Assembly (NCBI GenBank): GCA_004000625.1
Contig: SAUS01000031.1
Coordinates: 1-30,026 of the forward strand
Length of the DNA: 30,026 nucleotides
Source of the DNA: Candidatus Cibiobacter qucibialis
GTDB taxonomy: Bacteria > Bacillota > Clostridia > Oscillospirales > Ruminococcaceae
Reading direction: 5' to 3'
The notes beneath the pieces were generated by a model. That model was given only the letters and a program-made list of their open reading frames with translations. It made no database searches and had not been told where the DNA came from. This document shows, piece after piece, positions 29,976-30,026 of the stretch. The position numbers were made by a program, and so were the translations under genes. Numbering within the stretch: the stretch's first letter is position 1; every line of letters starts with the position of its first letter.

Positions 29976-30026
29976 GGGCAATACCGCATAATTCTAAGTG
30001 CCGATACGGCGAGCGAGGTGCGGCAG
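29976..30026 (+). repeat. Partial TA-flanked miniature element (right copy)
   Basis: The last 51 bases match the start of the element at 14956-15241 apart from the first base (G for A), and are preceded by TA at 29974-29975. The copy is cut off by the end of the window. Its terminal repeat faces the KdsB-like operon, as the left copy faces the opp operon. Confidence 0.85.

Overview
The window looks like chromosomal DNA of an anaerobic, gut-type clostridial Firmicute of the Oscillospiraceae (Faecalibacterium / Subdoligranulum / Gemmiger-like). This is inferred from a moderately high GC content, strong AAGGAGG ribosome sites on short operons, a PPi-type phosphofructokinase, a 2-hydroxyacyl-CoA-dehydratase-type radical system, a CD1247-like zinc-ribbon protein and many dispersed palindromic repeats. 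Both ends lie inside the same repeat (1-48 and 29976-30026) and a full copy sits at 14956-15241. The window is therefore probably a whole contig broken at a multicopy element. No rRNA, tRNA or CRISPR array was seen.

Layout, left to right. (1) 180-5208, plus strand: an oppBCDF-type peptide ABC transporter operon without a binding protein, ending in a small coupled membrane protein. Its OppC has an unusual repeat-containing external domain. (2) 5209-5688: terminators and dispersed palindromes. (3) 5689-10806, minus strand: PPi-type phosphofructokinase, preceded by an operon of a Cof-type HAD phosphatase, a 2-hydroxyacyl-CoA-dehydratase-like subunit, and a second such subunit fused to its ATP-dependent activase. 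(4) 10952-14948, plus strand: a DUF1624 membrane acetyltransferase-like protein, rpsU, yqeG overlapping an endonuclease-IV-like TIM barrel, efp, and a CD1247-like protein. (5) 14956-16081: a 286-bp TA-flanked miniature element and a complete IS200-type insertion sequence. (6) 16112-21260: an accessory cassette with a divergent AraC regulator, a GPH-family symporter, an alpha/beta-hydrolase and an Old-Yellow-Enzyme reductase with an HGDR active-site motif like that recalled for bilirubin reductase BilR. (7) 21561-29882, minus strand: a small unknown protein with a structured leader, and a surface-glycan locus. The locus holds DUF2304, GT2, GT4 and DUF2142 proteins plus a three-gene KdsB-like / aldolase-fusion / KdsC-like set that could make a CMP-activated ulosonic acid.

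The most interesting parts are the HGDR reductase cassette, the CMP-ulosonate-like module in a Gram-positive, the dehydratase-activase fusion with a strong internal ribosome site, and the three-repeat insertion in OppC. Functions are read from motifs and context only; no database search was possible.
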